Source of the DNA: Thalassotalea sp. HSM 43
GTDB lineage: Bacteria > Pseudomonadota > Gammaproteobacteria > Enterobacterales > Alteromonadaceae
Direction of reading: 5' to 3'
DNA length: 64,000 nt
NCBI RefSeq assembly: GCF_004752005.1
Contig: NZ_CP038493.1
Location: 3,682,302 to 3,746,301 of the forward strand
The notes below the pieces were generated by a model. The model was not told the origin of the DNA and searched no databases. It was given only the letters and a program-made list of their open reading frames with translations. Below are positions 36,301-45,414 of this stretch, in pieces. Position 1 is the first letter of the stretch, and each line of letters starts with the position of its first letter. A program made the translations under genes and the position numbers.

Positions 36301-38238
36301 ATAGATTGTCAAAGCACTGACTTTTCGGTATTAGCAGTCGGCGATATGGGCGGCGACGTGTTTGGTAACGGTATGCTGTTATCAAAACACATATGTTTGC
36401 AGGTTGCCTTTAACCACATGCACATCTTCATCGACCCAACACCAGATTCCGCGTCAACGTATGTTGAGCGTCAACGATTATTCGATCTGCCAGGTTCAAG
36501 CTGGGATGATTACAATCGTGAATTGATTTCTGAAGGCGGCGGTATTTTCTCTCGCGCTGAAAAGTCGATTAAATTGTCTGCGCAAATGAAACAAATGCTG
36601 GGCACCAAAAAAGCCTCAATGTCACCAAATGAGCTGATTCAAATGGCTCTTAAGATGAAGGTCGACTTGATCTGGAACGGTGGTATCGGTACCTACATTA
36701 AAGCGTCAAGCGAAAGCCATGCTGAGGTTGGTGATCGAGCCAATGACGTGTTGCGTGTTGATGGTAAAGAAGTACAAGCAAAAATCATTGGTGAAGGTGG
36801 TAACTTAGGTTGTACTCAACTAGGTCGTATGGAATATACCCGCAGTGGCGGACGTATGAATACCGATTTTGTTGATAACGTTGGTGGTGTTGATTGTTCG
36901 GATAACGAAGTTAACATCAAAATTCTACTTAATACCCTTGTCGCCAACGGTGATTTGACCATAAAGCAACGCAATAAGTTGCTTTATGATATGACCGAAG
37001 AAGTTGAAGAAATTGTGCTTGAAGATTGTTATCACCAAACTCACTCGATTTCGATTTCTCAATCCCGCGGTGCCAACAAACTGAAAGAGCAACAACGTTT
37101 TATTCATCATCTAGAGCGTCAAGGTAAGCTTGACCGCGCATTGGAATTTATTCCAACCGATGAAGAGATCATTGAACGTATGGCGAGAAATCGCGGCTTA
37201 ACTCGACCTGAGCTTTCAGTACTCGTTGCTTACGGTAAAATGGTATTGAAAGAAGAGTTGGTGGTTGAAGAAATCACCAATGATCCATATTTAGGTAAAC
37301 TGTTAATCACCGCATTCCCTAAGCAATTGCAAGATGCCTACAAGAGTGAGATGCAATCGCATCCATTGCGCGCCGAAATCATTGCCACTCGATTGGCAAA
37401 TGACTTGTGTAACTACATGGGCTCTAACTTTGTTATTCGTATGCGAGAAGAGACCGGTTCACCTGTGGCCGAAGTTGCTAAGTGTTATACCATCGCCAGC
37501 GAAATTTTTGAGTTACAAGATATTTGGCAACAAATTACCGAACTTGATAACAAGATTGATGCTGATGTACAAACAGAGATGTTGTTCCAGTTGCGTCGTA
37601 ACGTCCGCCGTGCAACGCGTTGGTTACTGCGTCATCGCAATAAGGCACTTACTATTGAGCAGTCAATCGACTTCTTTGCACCGACCTTTAAGGTGCTAAC
37701 AACGAAATTGGATAAATTCCAAGATCCGAAAGAAGCGAAAGGCTTGCACGACTTTAAAGACAGTTTGAAGCAGAAAAAAGTACCGGCGAAAATTGCCGAG
37801 CGTATATCACAATTGTCGACCTTGTTCTCGACCATGGATATTGCTCAAGTAGCGTGTCAAGACCAGCGCGATATTGATTTGGTCGCCAAGCTATACTACA
37901 ACATTGGTGTTCGCTTAGACTTGCATTGGTTCCTTGACCAAATTACCAAGCAACCTGTCGATAATCACTGGCAAGCACTAGCCAGAGCGTCATTCCGTGA
38001 AGAGCTTGATTGGCAACAACGTGCATTAACCACGGCAATTTTGCGTCTAAACCCAGACAGCAATGACATTGAAGCGATGATCAATAACTGGATCGAAAGT
38101 TGTGATCAACCGTTAGAGCGCTGGCGTCAAGTGTTGGCTGACTTTAGAACCAGCAAAACTCACGAATTTGCTAAGTTCTCAGTCGCGTTACGTGAATTGA
38201 TGATGTTGTCACATCACAATGATCATAATGTAAGTTAA
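33391..38238 (+). CDS. gdhB: NAD-specific glutamate dehydrogenase, large 180-kDa class
   Basis: Oxidative deamination of L-glutamate to 2-oxoglutarate with NAD+, a catabolic enzyme. It has about 1615 residues, the length of the GDH-180 class. N-terminal ACT-like regulatory domains (about residues 1-650) precede the catalytic core ([40 protein letters not shown] near residue 845, [13 protein letters not shown]) and a long C-terminal helical domain. I choose ATG 33391, because GAGGG lies 8 bases upstream. An in-frame TTG at 33376 overlaps that ribosome site and is unlikely. It is followed by a terminator. Confidence 0.96.
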   Translation: [1615 protein letters not shown]

Positions 38239-38286
38239 CCAAGTAACTTGATGTAATGCTGGTTTTGCTCAGCATCAAATAATGGT

Positions 38287-38312
38287 AAACTCCCCGCGCG
38301 TCGGGGAGTTTT
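38287..38312 (+). terminator. terminator after glutamate dehydrogenase
   Basis: A stem AAACTCCCCG / CGGGGAGTTT with a 5-nt loop and a T run. Confidence 0.9.
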
Positions 38313-38363
38313 TGTATCTAATCCCCTAACATTTAATGCTTTTTACTACAGAATCGGAACATC

Positions 38364-39374
38364 ATGCTTTATTCATTTGCACGTAACCTTTTATTTAAAA
38401 TGAGCCCAGAACAGGCTCATGACTTCACCATTAATATGATGAAAATGCCTGCAGCGTTTGCCATGAAAGGCTTATACGGTGCCAAGGTTAAAAACAAACC
38501 GGTTAATGTGATGGGAATCGAATTCCCTAATCCGGTTGGTCTTGCCGCAGGTTTGGATAAAAACGGCGAGTGTATCAATGGTTTTTCTGCACTTGGTTTT
38601 GGTTTTGTTGAAGTGGGTACGGTGACCCCGCGCCCGCAACCGGGTAACCCTAAGCCTCGTATCTTTCGCCTACCACAAGCTGATGCTGTTATTAACCGTA
38701 TGGGGTTCAATAATCACGGTGTTGATTATTTAGTTGAACAGGTTAAACGCGCCAATTTTAAAGGCGTGTTGGGTATCAATATCGGTAAAAACAAAGATAC
38801 CCCAGAAGAAAATGCTAAAGACGATTACATTCATTGCATGCGCAAGGTGTATGCTTATGCGACGTACATTACTGTAAATATCTCTTCACCGAACACGCCG
38901 GGTCTTCGCGATCTACAGTACGGTGACGCGCTAAATACGTTATTGTCGGCGTTAAAAGCAGAGCAAACCAGTTTGGCTGAACAACATGGCAAATACGTAC
39001 CTGTTGCGGTTAAAATTGCTCCTGATTCTACAGAAGAAGAAATCAATGGTATCGCTGAATGCTTATTGGCTAACAATATCGATGCGGTAATTGCCACGAA
39101 TACGACATTAAGCCGAGAAGGTGTTGAAGGCCTTGAACACGGTGATGAAATGGGCGGCTTAAGCGGCCTGCCAGTACAAAAGAAAAGTACTGAAGTTATT
39201 GGAATGCTCGCCAAAGCCCTAGACGGTAAGATGCCAATTATTGGTGTCGGTGGTATTAACAGCGCGGCATCGGCGAAAGAAAAATTAGCGGCTGGTGCCA
39301 GCCTAGTGCAAATTTATACAGGCTTTATTTACGAAGGCCCTGGCTTGATTAAAGATATTGTCGACAGTCTTTAA
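38364..39374 (+). CDS. pyrD: dihydroorotate dehydrogenase (quinone), class 2
   Basis: Membrane-associated flavoenzyme of pyrimidine synthesis that oxidises dihydroorotate with quinone. An N-terminal amphipathic region ([21 protein letters not shown]) gives membrane binding. The FMN/substrate motifs are [46 protein letters not shown] and GVGGINS. Its length of 336 residues equals that of E. coli PyrD. It is flanked by terminators on both sides, so it is probably a single-gene unit. Confidence 0.97.
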   Translation: MLYSFARNLLFKMSPEQAHDFTINMMKMPAAFAMKGLYGAKVKNKPVNVMGIEFPNPVGLAAGLDKNGECINGFSALGFGFVEVGTVTPRPQPGNPKPRIFRLPQADAVINRMGFNNHGVDYLVEQVKRANFKGVLGINIGKNKDTPEENAKDDYIHCMRKVYAYATYITVNISSPNTPGLRDLQYGDALNTLLSALKAEQTSLAEQHGKYVPVAVKIAPDSTEEEINGIAECLLANNIDAVIATNTTLSREGVEGLEHGDEMGGLSGLPVQKKSTEVIGMLAKALDGKMPIIGVGGINSAASAKEKLAAGASLVQIYTGFIYEGPGLIKDIVDSL

Positions 39375-39436
39375 TGGCCCATTTATTCCAAGATTAAATG
39401 GAATAGATTAAAGGGAATAGATTTAAATGAATAGAT

Positions 39437-39463
39437 AAAAGGAGCTCAATGAGCTCCTTTTTT
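39437..39463 (+). terminator. terminator after pyrD
   Basis: A perfect 11-bp stem AAAAGGAGCTC / GAGCTCCTTTT with a 3-nt loop and T run. It is almost the same hairpin as the one after pilZ. Confidence 0.9.
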
Positions 39464-39540
39464 GTTGCTTAATTTGTATTTACCAGAGGGCGTATTGAGC
39501 ACCTTAAAACACCCAACAGTAGTCAACGACTAAGAGTTAA

Positions 39541-41229
39541 TTAAAACTCAGCGGCCACTTTGAAACTTAACACCTTCTGAGTAATCGGGTGTTTGATTTG
39601 TAAATATTCGGCATGTAAACGCAGTCTATCGGCTTTAGTACCATAGTGTTCGTCGCCTACAATCGCCATATTTAAACCTTGCGGATGGGCACAGTGCACA
39701 CGTAATTGGTGGGTGCGTCCGGTTTTAGGGTACATGGATAAGCGTGTTGTCGTTGCCGTGCGTTGCATCACTTTGTAAATGGTGTGGGCAGGCTTGCCGG
39801 TATCAAAGCACACTTTTTGTCTTGGTCTATCATCAATGTCTAGTGTCAGCGGTAGGGTTATTTCACCTTCGTCAGCCTCGACTATGCCGGTGACCTCGGC
39901 AATATAGTTTTTATTAACACTGCGTTCGACAAACTGGCGTTGCAGTGCTTTGTTGGCACGACTGGTTAACGCCAATACCATTAAGCCTGAGGTCGACATA
40001 TCTAAGCGATGAACGATCAAGGGGCCGGTCGCTTGTGGGTATTGCCGTTTAATGCGCGAATAGACCGAGTCATCAATGTTTTTGCCCGGTACACTGAGCA
40101 AGCCCGATGGCTTATTGACAACAACCATATCATTGTCTTCGTAGACGATAGCCAGGTGCTTATCTTTGCCTGGGTTAATCAACAAAGGGTTCTCATCTAA
40201 GGCCAAGCCTTCGAGCATGTGGCCAAGTATTGGTTGGCATTTGCTATAACACGATGGGTAATAGTGCTTGTGTCGTCTTATTTCTGATTTTGGCGAACGG
40301 CCCCACCAAAATTCAGCCATACAGATAGGCGCGAGTGCCTGTTCAAAGGCGTATTGCAACAGTTTTGGCGCAGCACATTCGCCAGCGCCTGCCGGCGGCA
40401 CTTTAAACGGTGTTTCAGCAAAAATATCATTGAGATCTTTGCGCTCACCAAGGTTGTTTAAAAATCGATATTGAGAAAATAAGCGTTTTTGCAATCTATT
40501 GGAAAGCTTACGACGAGTCTTAGCCAAGGATTGAATCTCCGCCTCAACGCTATCTAAGCTCTGTTGTGTCGCTTGAATACGTTGTTGCCACAACACCTTC
40601 AAATCTCGAAGTTTAAGCTTATCGATGACACTGGCTTGGCTGAGTTGCTGTTCAAATGCTAGGTAGTCTTGCTCTGACAACGTTTGTTTGGCTTGTGCTC
40701 TTTGTTGTTTACGCTGAGCTTTTCGCTCACTGGCGTCACCTTTAAACTGCGCTAACGCTTTATCAAAGGCTTGATTTTGCTCGCTAACTTGGCGCTGTAA
40801 TTGGCTATATAAAGGTTGCTGCAGTGCTTGTTTATATTCATTACTTACTTTAGTAATGATGGCCAAATCATCTTTAAAAAAACTGTCTTTAGATAACATA
40901 TCAAACACAGGTGGCACAAAGCCTGGTAGGGCGTTTGTGTCGGCTACTTTGCCGGAAAAAGCGCTTAAATAGCCAAGTTGGCCTTGTTGATCTTGGACAA
41001 CCAAAATACCAAACATTTTGCCGACAGCACTGTCCGGATCATCATCAGCATTCAGACCAAAATTATGCTGCCAATTATTGTTTGTTAATAACGTTTGTTG
41101 CAATTGCTCAGCGGCTATCTCAGCTAAGGGGTGTGGCTGATAATAAAACGGAAAGGTGAACCGCGCCGGTAATTTAATCGCGCTAACGTCTTGTTGAAAT
41201 GCATGGAAGCAGTTTGGTTGTTGAGGCAT
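39541..41229 (-). CDS. RluA-family RNA pseudouridine synthase with long N-terminal extension
   Basis: A 562-residue protein. The C-terminal about 220 residues are an RluA-type pseudouridine synthase: NKPSGLLSVPGKN, then VHRLDMSTSGLMVLAL with catalytic Asp410, and PKTGRTHQLRVH. The first about 330 residues are unusual: a region with YLSAFSGKV followed by a Gln/Lys-rich coiled coil (about 125-260), then CAAPKLLQYAF...MAEFWWG. Long forms like this occur in Vibrio and Alteromonadales. The target RNA site is unknown. It converges with pyrD. Confidence 0.92.
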   Translation of the reverse strand: MPQQPNCFHAFQQDVSAIKLPARFTFPFYYQPHPLAEIAAEQLQQTLLTNNNWQHNFGLNADDDPDSAVGKMFGILVVQDQQGQLGYLSAFSGKVADTNALPGFVPPVFDMLSKDSFFKDDLAIITKVSNEYKQALQQPLYSQLQRQVSEQNQAFDKALAQFKGDASERKAQRKQQRAQAKQTLSEQDYLAFEQQLSQASVIDKLKLRDLKVLWQQRIQATQQSLDSVEAEIQSLAKTRRKLSNRLQKRLFSQYRFLNNLGERKDLNDIFAETPFKVPPAGAGECAAPKLLQYAFEQALAPICMAEFWWGRSPKSEIRRHKHYYPSCYSKCQPILGHMLEGLALDENPLLINPGKDKHLAIVYEDNDMVVVNKPSGLLSVPGKNIDDSVYSRIKRQYPQATGPLIVHRLDMSTSGLMVLALTSRANKALQRQFVERSVNKNYIAEVTGIVEADEGEITLPLTLDIDDRPRQKVCFDTGKPAHTIYKVMQRTATTTRLSMYPKTGRTHQLRVHCAHPQGLNMAIVGDEHYGTKADRLRLHAEYLQIKHPITQKVLSFKVAAEF

Positions 41230-41301
41230 TTTTTAAGAAAAGTAGGCTTTGTCTGTATACGCTTAGTTTATCATTTAAAACAATGTTGAGGTACGGTTTA
41301 T

Positions 41302-41325
41302 AAAAAAGACTCCCTAAGGAGCCTT
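41302..41325 (-). terminator. terminator after the outer-membrane barrel gene (minus strand)
   Basis: Read on the minus strand: AAGGCTCC, a short loop, GGAGTCTT, then a T run; one mismatch in the stem. Confidence 0.65.
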
Positions 41326-41349
41326 GTTTGTTATGTCTAATTTATGTGT

Positions 41350-42174
41350 TTACTGGTGTAACCAGGTATTGAACATGTTTTCGACAACTGGCGTGATGCT
41401 GAATGTGACCATATAATCCGGGCCAAAGTCTTCATCTTTTTGCACGTAGTAATCAAGATCTAAACCGAATTTCCATGGTCGACCGGCGATGATGGTGGTT
41501 TTACTAATCGTAAAGTTAACCGGTAGGGTCAGTTTTTCATCTTCTGCATTGTGGTTGTATTCAATTTTAGGTGCCGAGCCATAAGCCCAACCACCATCAC
41601 CAATATTGATGTACATTAATTGTGATGAGGTGATACTCATTTCACCGGCTTCTCCTAAATCACCTTCGTCTACACTTTCTAGATGTGAGGTGTAGGCACC
41701 AACTAATGTTTTACCTTTGCCTACAAATTTACCGACAAACAACGCCGGACCGACGGCGGTGACTTCACCGGCACCTATATCTGAGTTGCCGATGGGTAAT
41801 GAGCCAACCATACCATAGGCGAGCAGGTCGGTCGGGTCTTCTGCTTTTGGTGCGTAAACCAAATCAAAGCCTAAATCACCAATGCCGGATTCACCATTGC
41901 CATTATCATAAACAATCGGTACCGCAGGGCGGAAAATCACTTTGTCACCATCATCAAGCATAAAAGGCAACGTCGGTTGGAATAGGGTGTGTGAAATCTC
42001 ACGGCCATCTTCCATCGATTTAAATTGATTTTTAAAGGTTAAACTAGCAAAGGCAGTATTGGGGTTAGCCAATTCTTTTGCCGCATCTTCAGCGCTGACT
42101 TCTTTGGCATTAACCTGTGTTGTGGCCAATAAAGGCAACACGGCGATTGCAACCATTGATTTCAAATATTTCAT
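41350..42174 (-). CDS. outer-membrane beta-barrel protein, putative transporter
   Basis: A 274-residue protein with signal peptide MVAIAVLPLLATTQVNA. The mature part has alternating strands typical of a 12-strand barrel (FASLTFKNQFKSM, HTLFQPTLPFML, KVIFRPAVPIVYD, GIGDLGFDLVYAPKAE, LAYGMVGSLPIG). This pattern resembles the neighbours of phenol-degradation porins (MetA-like), but it is not specific enough for a substrate. The AraC gene upstream in the same direction, 228 bp away, may control it. No partner enzymes are nearby. Confidence 0.75.
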   Translation of the reverse strand: MKYLKSMVAIAVLPLLATTQVNAKEVSAEDAAKELANPNTAFASLTFKNQFKSMEDGREISHTLFQPTLPFMLDDGDKVIFRPAVPIVYDNGNGESGIGDLGFDLVYAPKAEDPTDLLAYGMVGSLPIGNSDIGAGEVTAVGPALFVGKFVGKGKTLVGAYTSHLESVDEGDLGEAGEMSITSSQLMYINIGDGGWAYGSAPKIEYNHNAEDEKLTLPVNFTISKTTIIAGRPWKFGLDLDYYVQKDEDFGPDYMVTFSITPVVENMFNTWLHQ

Positions 42175-42402
42175 ACGTCACCTTGTTCGTGAACCGGTAT
42201 TTGTTAACAGTGGCGACATATTAAACACTCGATGGGCAAATCACTATATCATTTTACGCCAAGACATTTTTTTACAAGTTGGTGAAAAAGTGTACAAGGT
42301 TGGGGCGATATATGGGCAAATGTTAAGGCTTAGATATTGGCGGATTAATAGCACGGGTTTATAAACCCAGCATGCAAGGTCGATACGACAAGAGCGATAA
42401 CA

Positions 42403-43380
42403 CTAACAATGCAATTTTTTATACTGACTTGGTGACTGACCGGTAGATTTTTGGAAGGCTCGAGAAAAGTTATTATAGTGCGTGTAGTGCAGTTTTTCCG
42501 CAACATCCGCTACCGACATCTCGCCTTTCTTTAAGTACAGTTTAGCGCTGCGAATACGCAACATTTCGATGAACTTTCGATAGCTAAGTTGGCGCTGCTG
42601 CAAATAACGTTGAATGCTGCGTTCGCTTATGCCGGTGATTAACGCCGCTTGTGGCAGGCTTGGAATATATTCGCGCAAATAAGGGGTTAGTACTAACGTT
42701 AGCTCGGCAACAATGTCGTCTTTGCTGGCAATATAATCTGAACGCTTGTCACCACTAATGTAAGGCGCTTGTTGCAATATGCTTTGTTCAACGAATACTC
42801 GGTTAGAGCTATGGTTTTGCTCGACGGTGACGTTATTCAGGTATTGATGGTGTCCTAAGTTGTGCACCTTGCTAGTGATACCAACCAGCATTGGCTGCCA
42901 ATCGCTTTGTGTTAAATAGCGAATCACTTCAATAAAGGTGGCTACCATCAGCTGTTCAAATGAATGCAGTGGCGTATCGGCGTATTGTCGTTGTTCAAAA
43001 CATAACCAGAGACCATCCGTGTTGGCGTCAGTATATAATTCGGCATTACTGGCTTGATGGTTATTTAACTGGATAAACTGTTCGAGGGTTTGTGCAATGG
43101 TGGTGGCGTTATCAGCAGCGTAATTAAGGTATGGCTTGAGGTGACTGATTCTAATCTTTTCAACCAATTCAAAGCCCAAATCCGGTACGCCGGCTTGGTC
43201 TTCAATAACGCGAAACATGCGCCGTAAACACGCCCAACTGATCACCACATCCGTTTGTTTTAATGCACTTGCAGGAAACAGTGACTGGCTGCAAGCCTGC
43301 TCTATGTCAATATTGTGTTGCTTTAAAATATCGCCAAGAGGTTGCAATACCCAAGATGTCAGAAAGAATATGTTTCGCAA
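42403..43380 (-). CDS. AraC-family transcriptional regulator
   Basis: A 325-residue regulator. Residues about 20-205 match the OruR/ArgR-type ligand domain (VISWACLRRMFRVIEDQAGVPDLGFELVEK). The C-terminus has the two helix-turn-helix motifs (AALITGISERSIQRYLQQRQLSYRKF and SVADVAEKLHYTHYNNFSRAFQKSTGQSPSQYK). It probably acts as an activator. The candidate target is the outer-membrane barrel gene downstream, inferred from adjacency only. Confidence 0.92.
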   Translation of the reverse strand: MRNIFFLTSWVLQPLGDILKQHNIDIEQACSQSLFPASALKQTDVVISWACLRRMFRVIEDQAGVPDLGFELVEKIRISHLKPYLNYAADNATTIAQTLEQFIQLNNHQASNAELYTDANTDGLWLCFEQRQYADTPLHSFEQLMVATFIEVIRYLTQSDWQPMLVGITSKVHNLGHHQYLNNVTVEQNHSSNRVFVEQSILQQAPYISGDKRSDYIASKDDIVAELTLVLTPYLREYIPSLPQAALITGISERSIQRYLQQRQLSYRKFIEMLRIRSAKLYLKKGEMSVADVAEKLHYTHYNNFSRAFQKSTGQSPSQYKKLHC

Positions 43381-43416
43381 ATTTATGCCCTTGTTGCTAA
43401 TAACTAAAGCATAAAT

Positions 43417-43442
43417 AAAAAAGGCCGCTTTCGCGACCTTTG
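43417..43442 (-). terminator. terminator after asnB (minus strand)
   Basis: On the minus strand: AAAGGTCGC, GAAA loop, GCGGCCTTT, then T run; one mismatch in the stem. Confidence 0.75.
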
Positions 43443-43453
43443 TTGTAAAACAG

Positions 43454-43495
43454 CCTAGCTTAGTAGCCTATGTTAGTAACCTAGCTTAGTAGCCT
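43454..43495. repeat. 16-bp direct repeat across the asnB 3' end
   Basis: CCTAGCTTAGTAGCCT occurs at 43454-43469 and again at 43480-43495, a 26-bp period. The second copy includes the asnB stop codon at 43486-43488, so it looks like a small tandem duplication of the gene's end. Confidence 0.85.
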
Positions 43496-45150
43496 TCGTT
43501 ATGTACACTACTGACGGCGCGACCTGATGGATCGGCCATGTTTTGGAATGCTTCATCCCAGGCCAAGGCAGCTTCTGTTGAACAGGCGACGGACTTACCA
43601 CCTGGCACACACTCTGCCGCTGACGCTAATGGGAAATGCTCTTCAAAGATGCGACGATAGAAGTAGGCTTCTTTACTCTCTGGGGTGTTATGCGGAAACT
43701 TAAACGCCGCATTTGCCAGTTGTTGATCGCTGACTTCTTGTTCAACTAACTCTTTTAAACTGTCAATCCAATTGTAGCCAACGCCGTCTGAAAACTGTTC
43801 TTTTTGACGCCACAAGATTTCTTCAGGTAAGTATCCTTCAAATGCGCTACGCAACACATGCTTTTCAATGCGTCCGTTCTTACACATTTTATCTTCTGGG
43901 TCGATACGCATCGCCGTATCAAGAAAGTTTTTATCTAGAAATGGTACACGCGCTTCAATACCCCAAGCGGACATTGCTTTGTTGGCTCGAAGGCAATCAA
44001 ACATATGCAATTTGTCTAATTTGCGCACCAATTCTTCATGAAACTCTTTGGCATTAGGCGCTTTGTGGAAATATAAGTAACCACCAAAAATTTCATCAGC
44101 ACCTTCACCTGAAAGCACCATTTTAATGCCCATGGCTTTTATTTTACGTGCCATCAAATACATTGGTGTTGAGGCACGAACCGTGGTGACATCATAGGTC
44201 TCGAGGTGATAGATAACCTCTTTAATGGCATCAAGGCCATCTTGTACGGTAAAGGTAACACTGTGATGAATGGTACCAATTGCATCGGCAACTTTTTGCG
44301 CAGCAACCAAGTCTGGTGAGCCTTCAAGACCACAAGCAAACGAATGCAGTTTTGGCCACCAAGCTTCTGATAAATCATTCTCTTCAACGCGTCGCGCGGC
44401 GAACTTTTGCGTGATGGCAGAAATCAAAGACGAATCTAAACCGCCAGACAATAATACGCCATAAGGTACATCGGTCATTAGGTGACTTTTTACCGAAGAC
44501 TCTAAAGACTCACGCAATTTATCAATGTCGGTACTGTTGTTTTCGATGGCAGAAAACTCCTGCCAATCACGTTGATAATATGGCTTGATCTCGCCTTCTT
44601 TGCTGCATAGGTAGTGACCCGGTGGAAATTCGCTTACCGATTTACACACCGGCGTTAAGGCTTTCATTTCCGATGCAACATAAAAGTTTCCGTGTTCATC
44701 ATGCCCGGTATACAACGGAATAATGCCGATATGATCTCGTGCGATAAGGTAACTGTTGTCATCTTCATTATAAAGACAAAAGGCAAACATGCCCTCAAGT
44801 TGGTCGATAAAGCTAGCACCAAACTCTTGATATAACGGCAGAATCACCTCGCAATCAGATTTCGTTTGAAATTGATAGTCGACGGTAAGGGCATGTTCAA
44901 GGTTGTTATGGTTGTAGATTTCACCATTAACGGCTAGCACGTGATTTCGATTTTGGTTGTATAAAGGTTGTGCGCCATTTTCGGTATCTACAATGGCCAG
45001 GCGCTCGTGCACCAAAACCGCATTGTCGTTTGCATAAACACCCGACCAATCAGGTCCACGGTGACGAAGAAGTCTTGACAGTTCAATCGCTTGCGAACGC
45101 AAACTGGTCGCATCGGATTGAATGTCCAAAATACAAAATATTGAACACAT
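43486..45150 (-). CDS. asnB: asparagine synthetase B (glutamine-hydrolysing)
   Basis: Forms asparagine from aspartate, ATP and glutamine. The N-terminal class II amidotransferase begins MCSIF with Cys2 as nucleophile, and includes RHRGPDWSG and AVNGEIYN. The C-terminal ATP-pyrophosphatase domain has the PP-loop SGGLDSS at residues 235-241. Its 554 residues equal the E. coli AsnB length. An AAAGGAAA ribosome site precedes the start. A GGGGCTGCCCC hairpin-like sequence lies just upstream of this site. Confidence 0.97.
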   Translation of the reverse strand: MCSIFCILDIQSDATSLRSQAIELSRLLRHRGPDWSGVYANDNAVLVHERLAIVDTENGAQPLYNQNRNHVLAVNGEIYNHNNLEHALTVDYQFQTKSDCEVILPLYQEFGASFIDQLEGMFAFCLYNEDDNSYLIARDHIGIIPLYTGHDEHGNFYVASEMKALTPVCKSVSEFPPGHYLCSKEGEIKPYYQRDWQEFSAIENNSTDIDKLRESLESSVKSHLMTDVPYGVLLSGGLDSSLISAITQKFAARRVEENDLSEAWWPKLHSFACGLEGSPDLVAAQKVADAIGTIHHSVTFTVQDGLDAIKEVIYHLETYDVTTVRASTPMYLMARKIKAMGIKMVLSGEGADEIFGGYLYFHKAPNAKEFHEELVRKLDKLHMFDCLRANKAMSAWGIEARVPFLDKNFLDTAMRIDPEDKMCKNGRIEKHVLRSAFEGYLPEEILWRQKEQFSDGVGYNWIDSLKELVEQEVSDQQLANAAFKFPHNTPESKEAYFYRRIFEEHFPLASAAECVPGGKSVACSTEAALAWDEAFQNMADPSGRAVSSVHNEGY

Positions 45151-45282
45151 AGTGTTGTTTCCTTTGGGGGCAGCCCCGGTTAACCAAAATCGAAATTAAT
45201 AACGCTGATTTAACAGTGATACACCTTTATACAAATGTCTAAGGAAACCGCCTTAATGGCTATGATCTTTCCTAACACCCAT

Positions 45283-45317
45283 AAAAAAAGCATGAGAATA
45301 AACTTCTCATGCTTTTA
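45283..45317 (-). terminator. terminator after the M28 peptidase (minus strand)
   Basis: A 13-bp perfect stem (AAAAGCATGAGAA with its complement) and 5-nt loop, with a T run on the minus strand. Confidence 0.85.
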
Positions 45318-45414
45318 AATTGTGCTATTTACATTTAAAAATCAATAGCCATTCGCTATAAATTAGAATATTTATTCCAATTCATGACAAATTAAACAGT
45401 TTAATGCATAGCCA

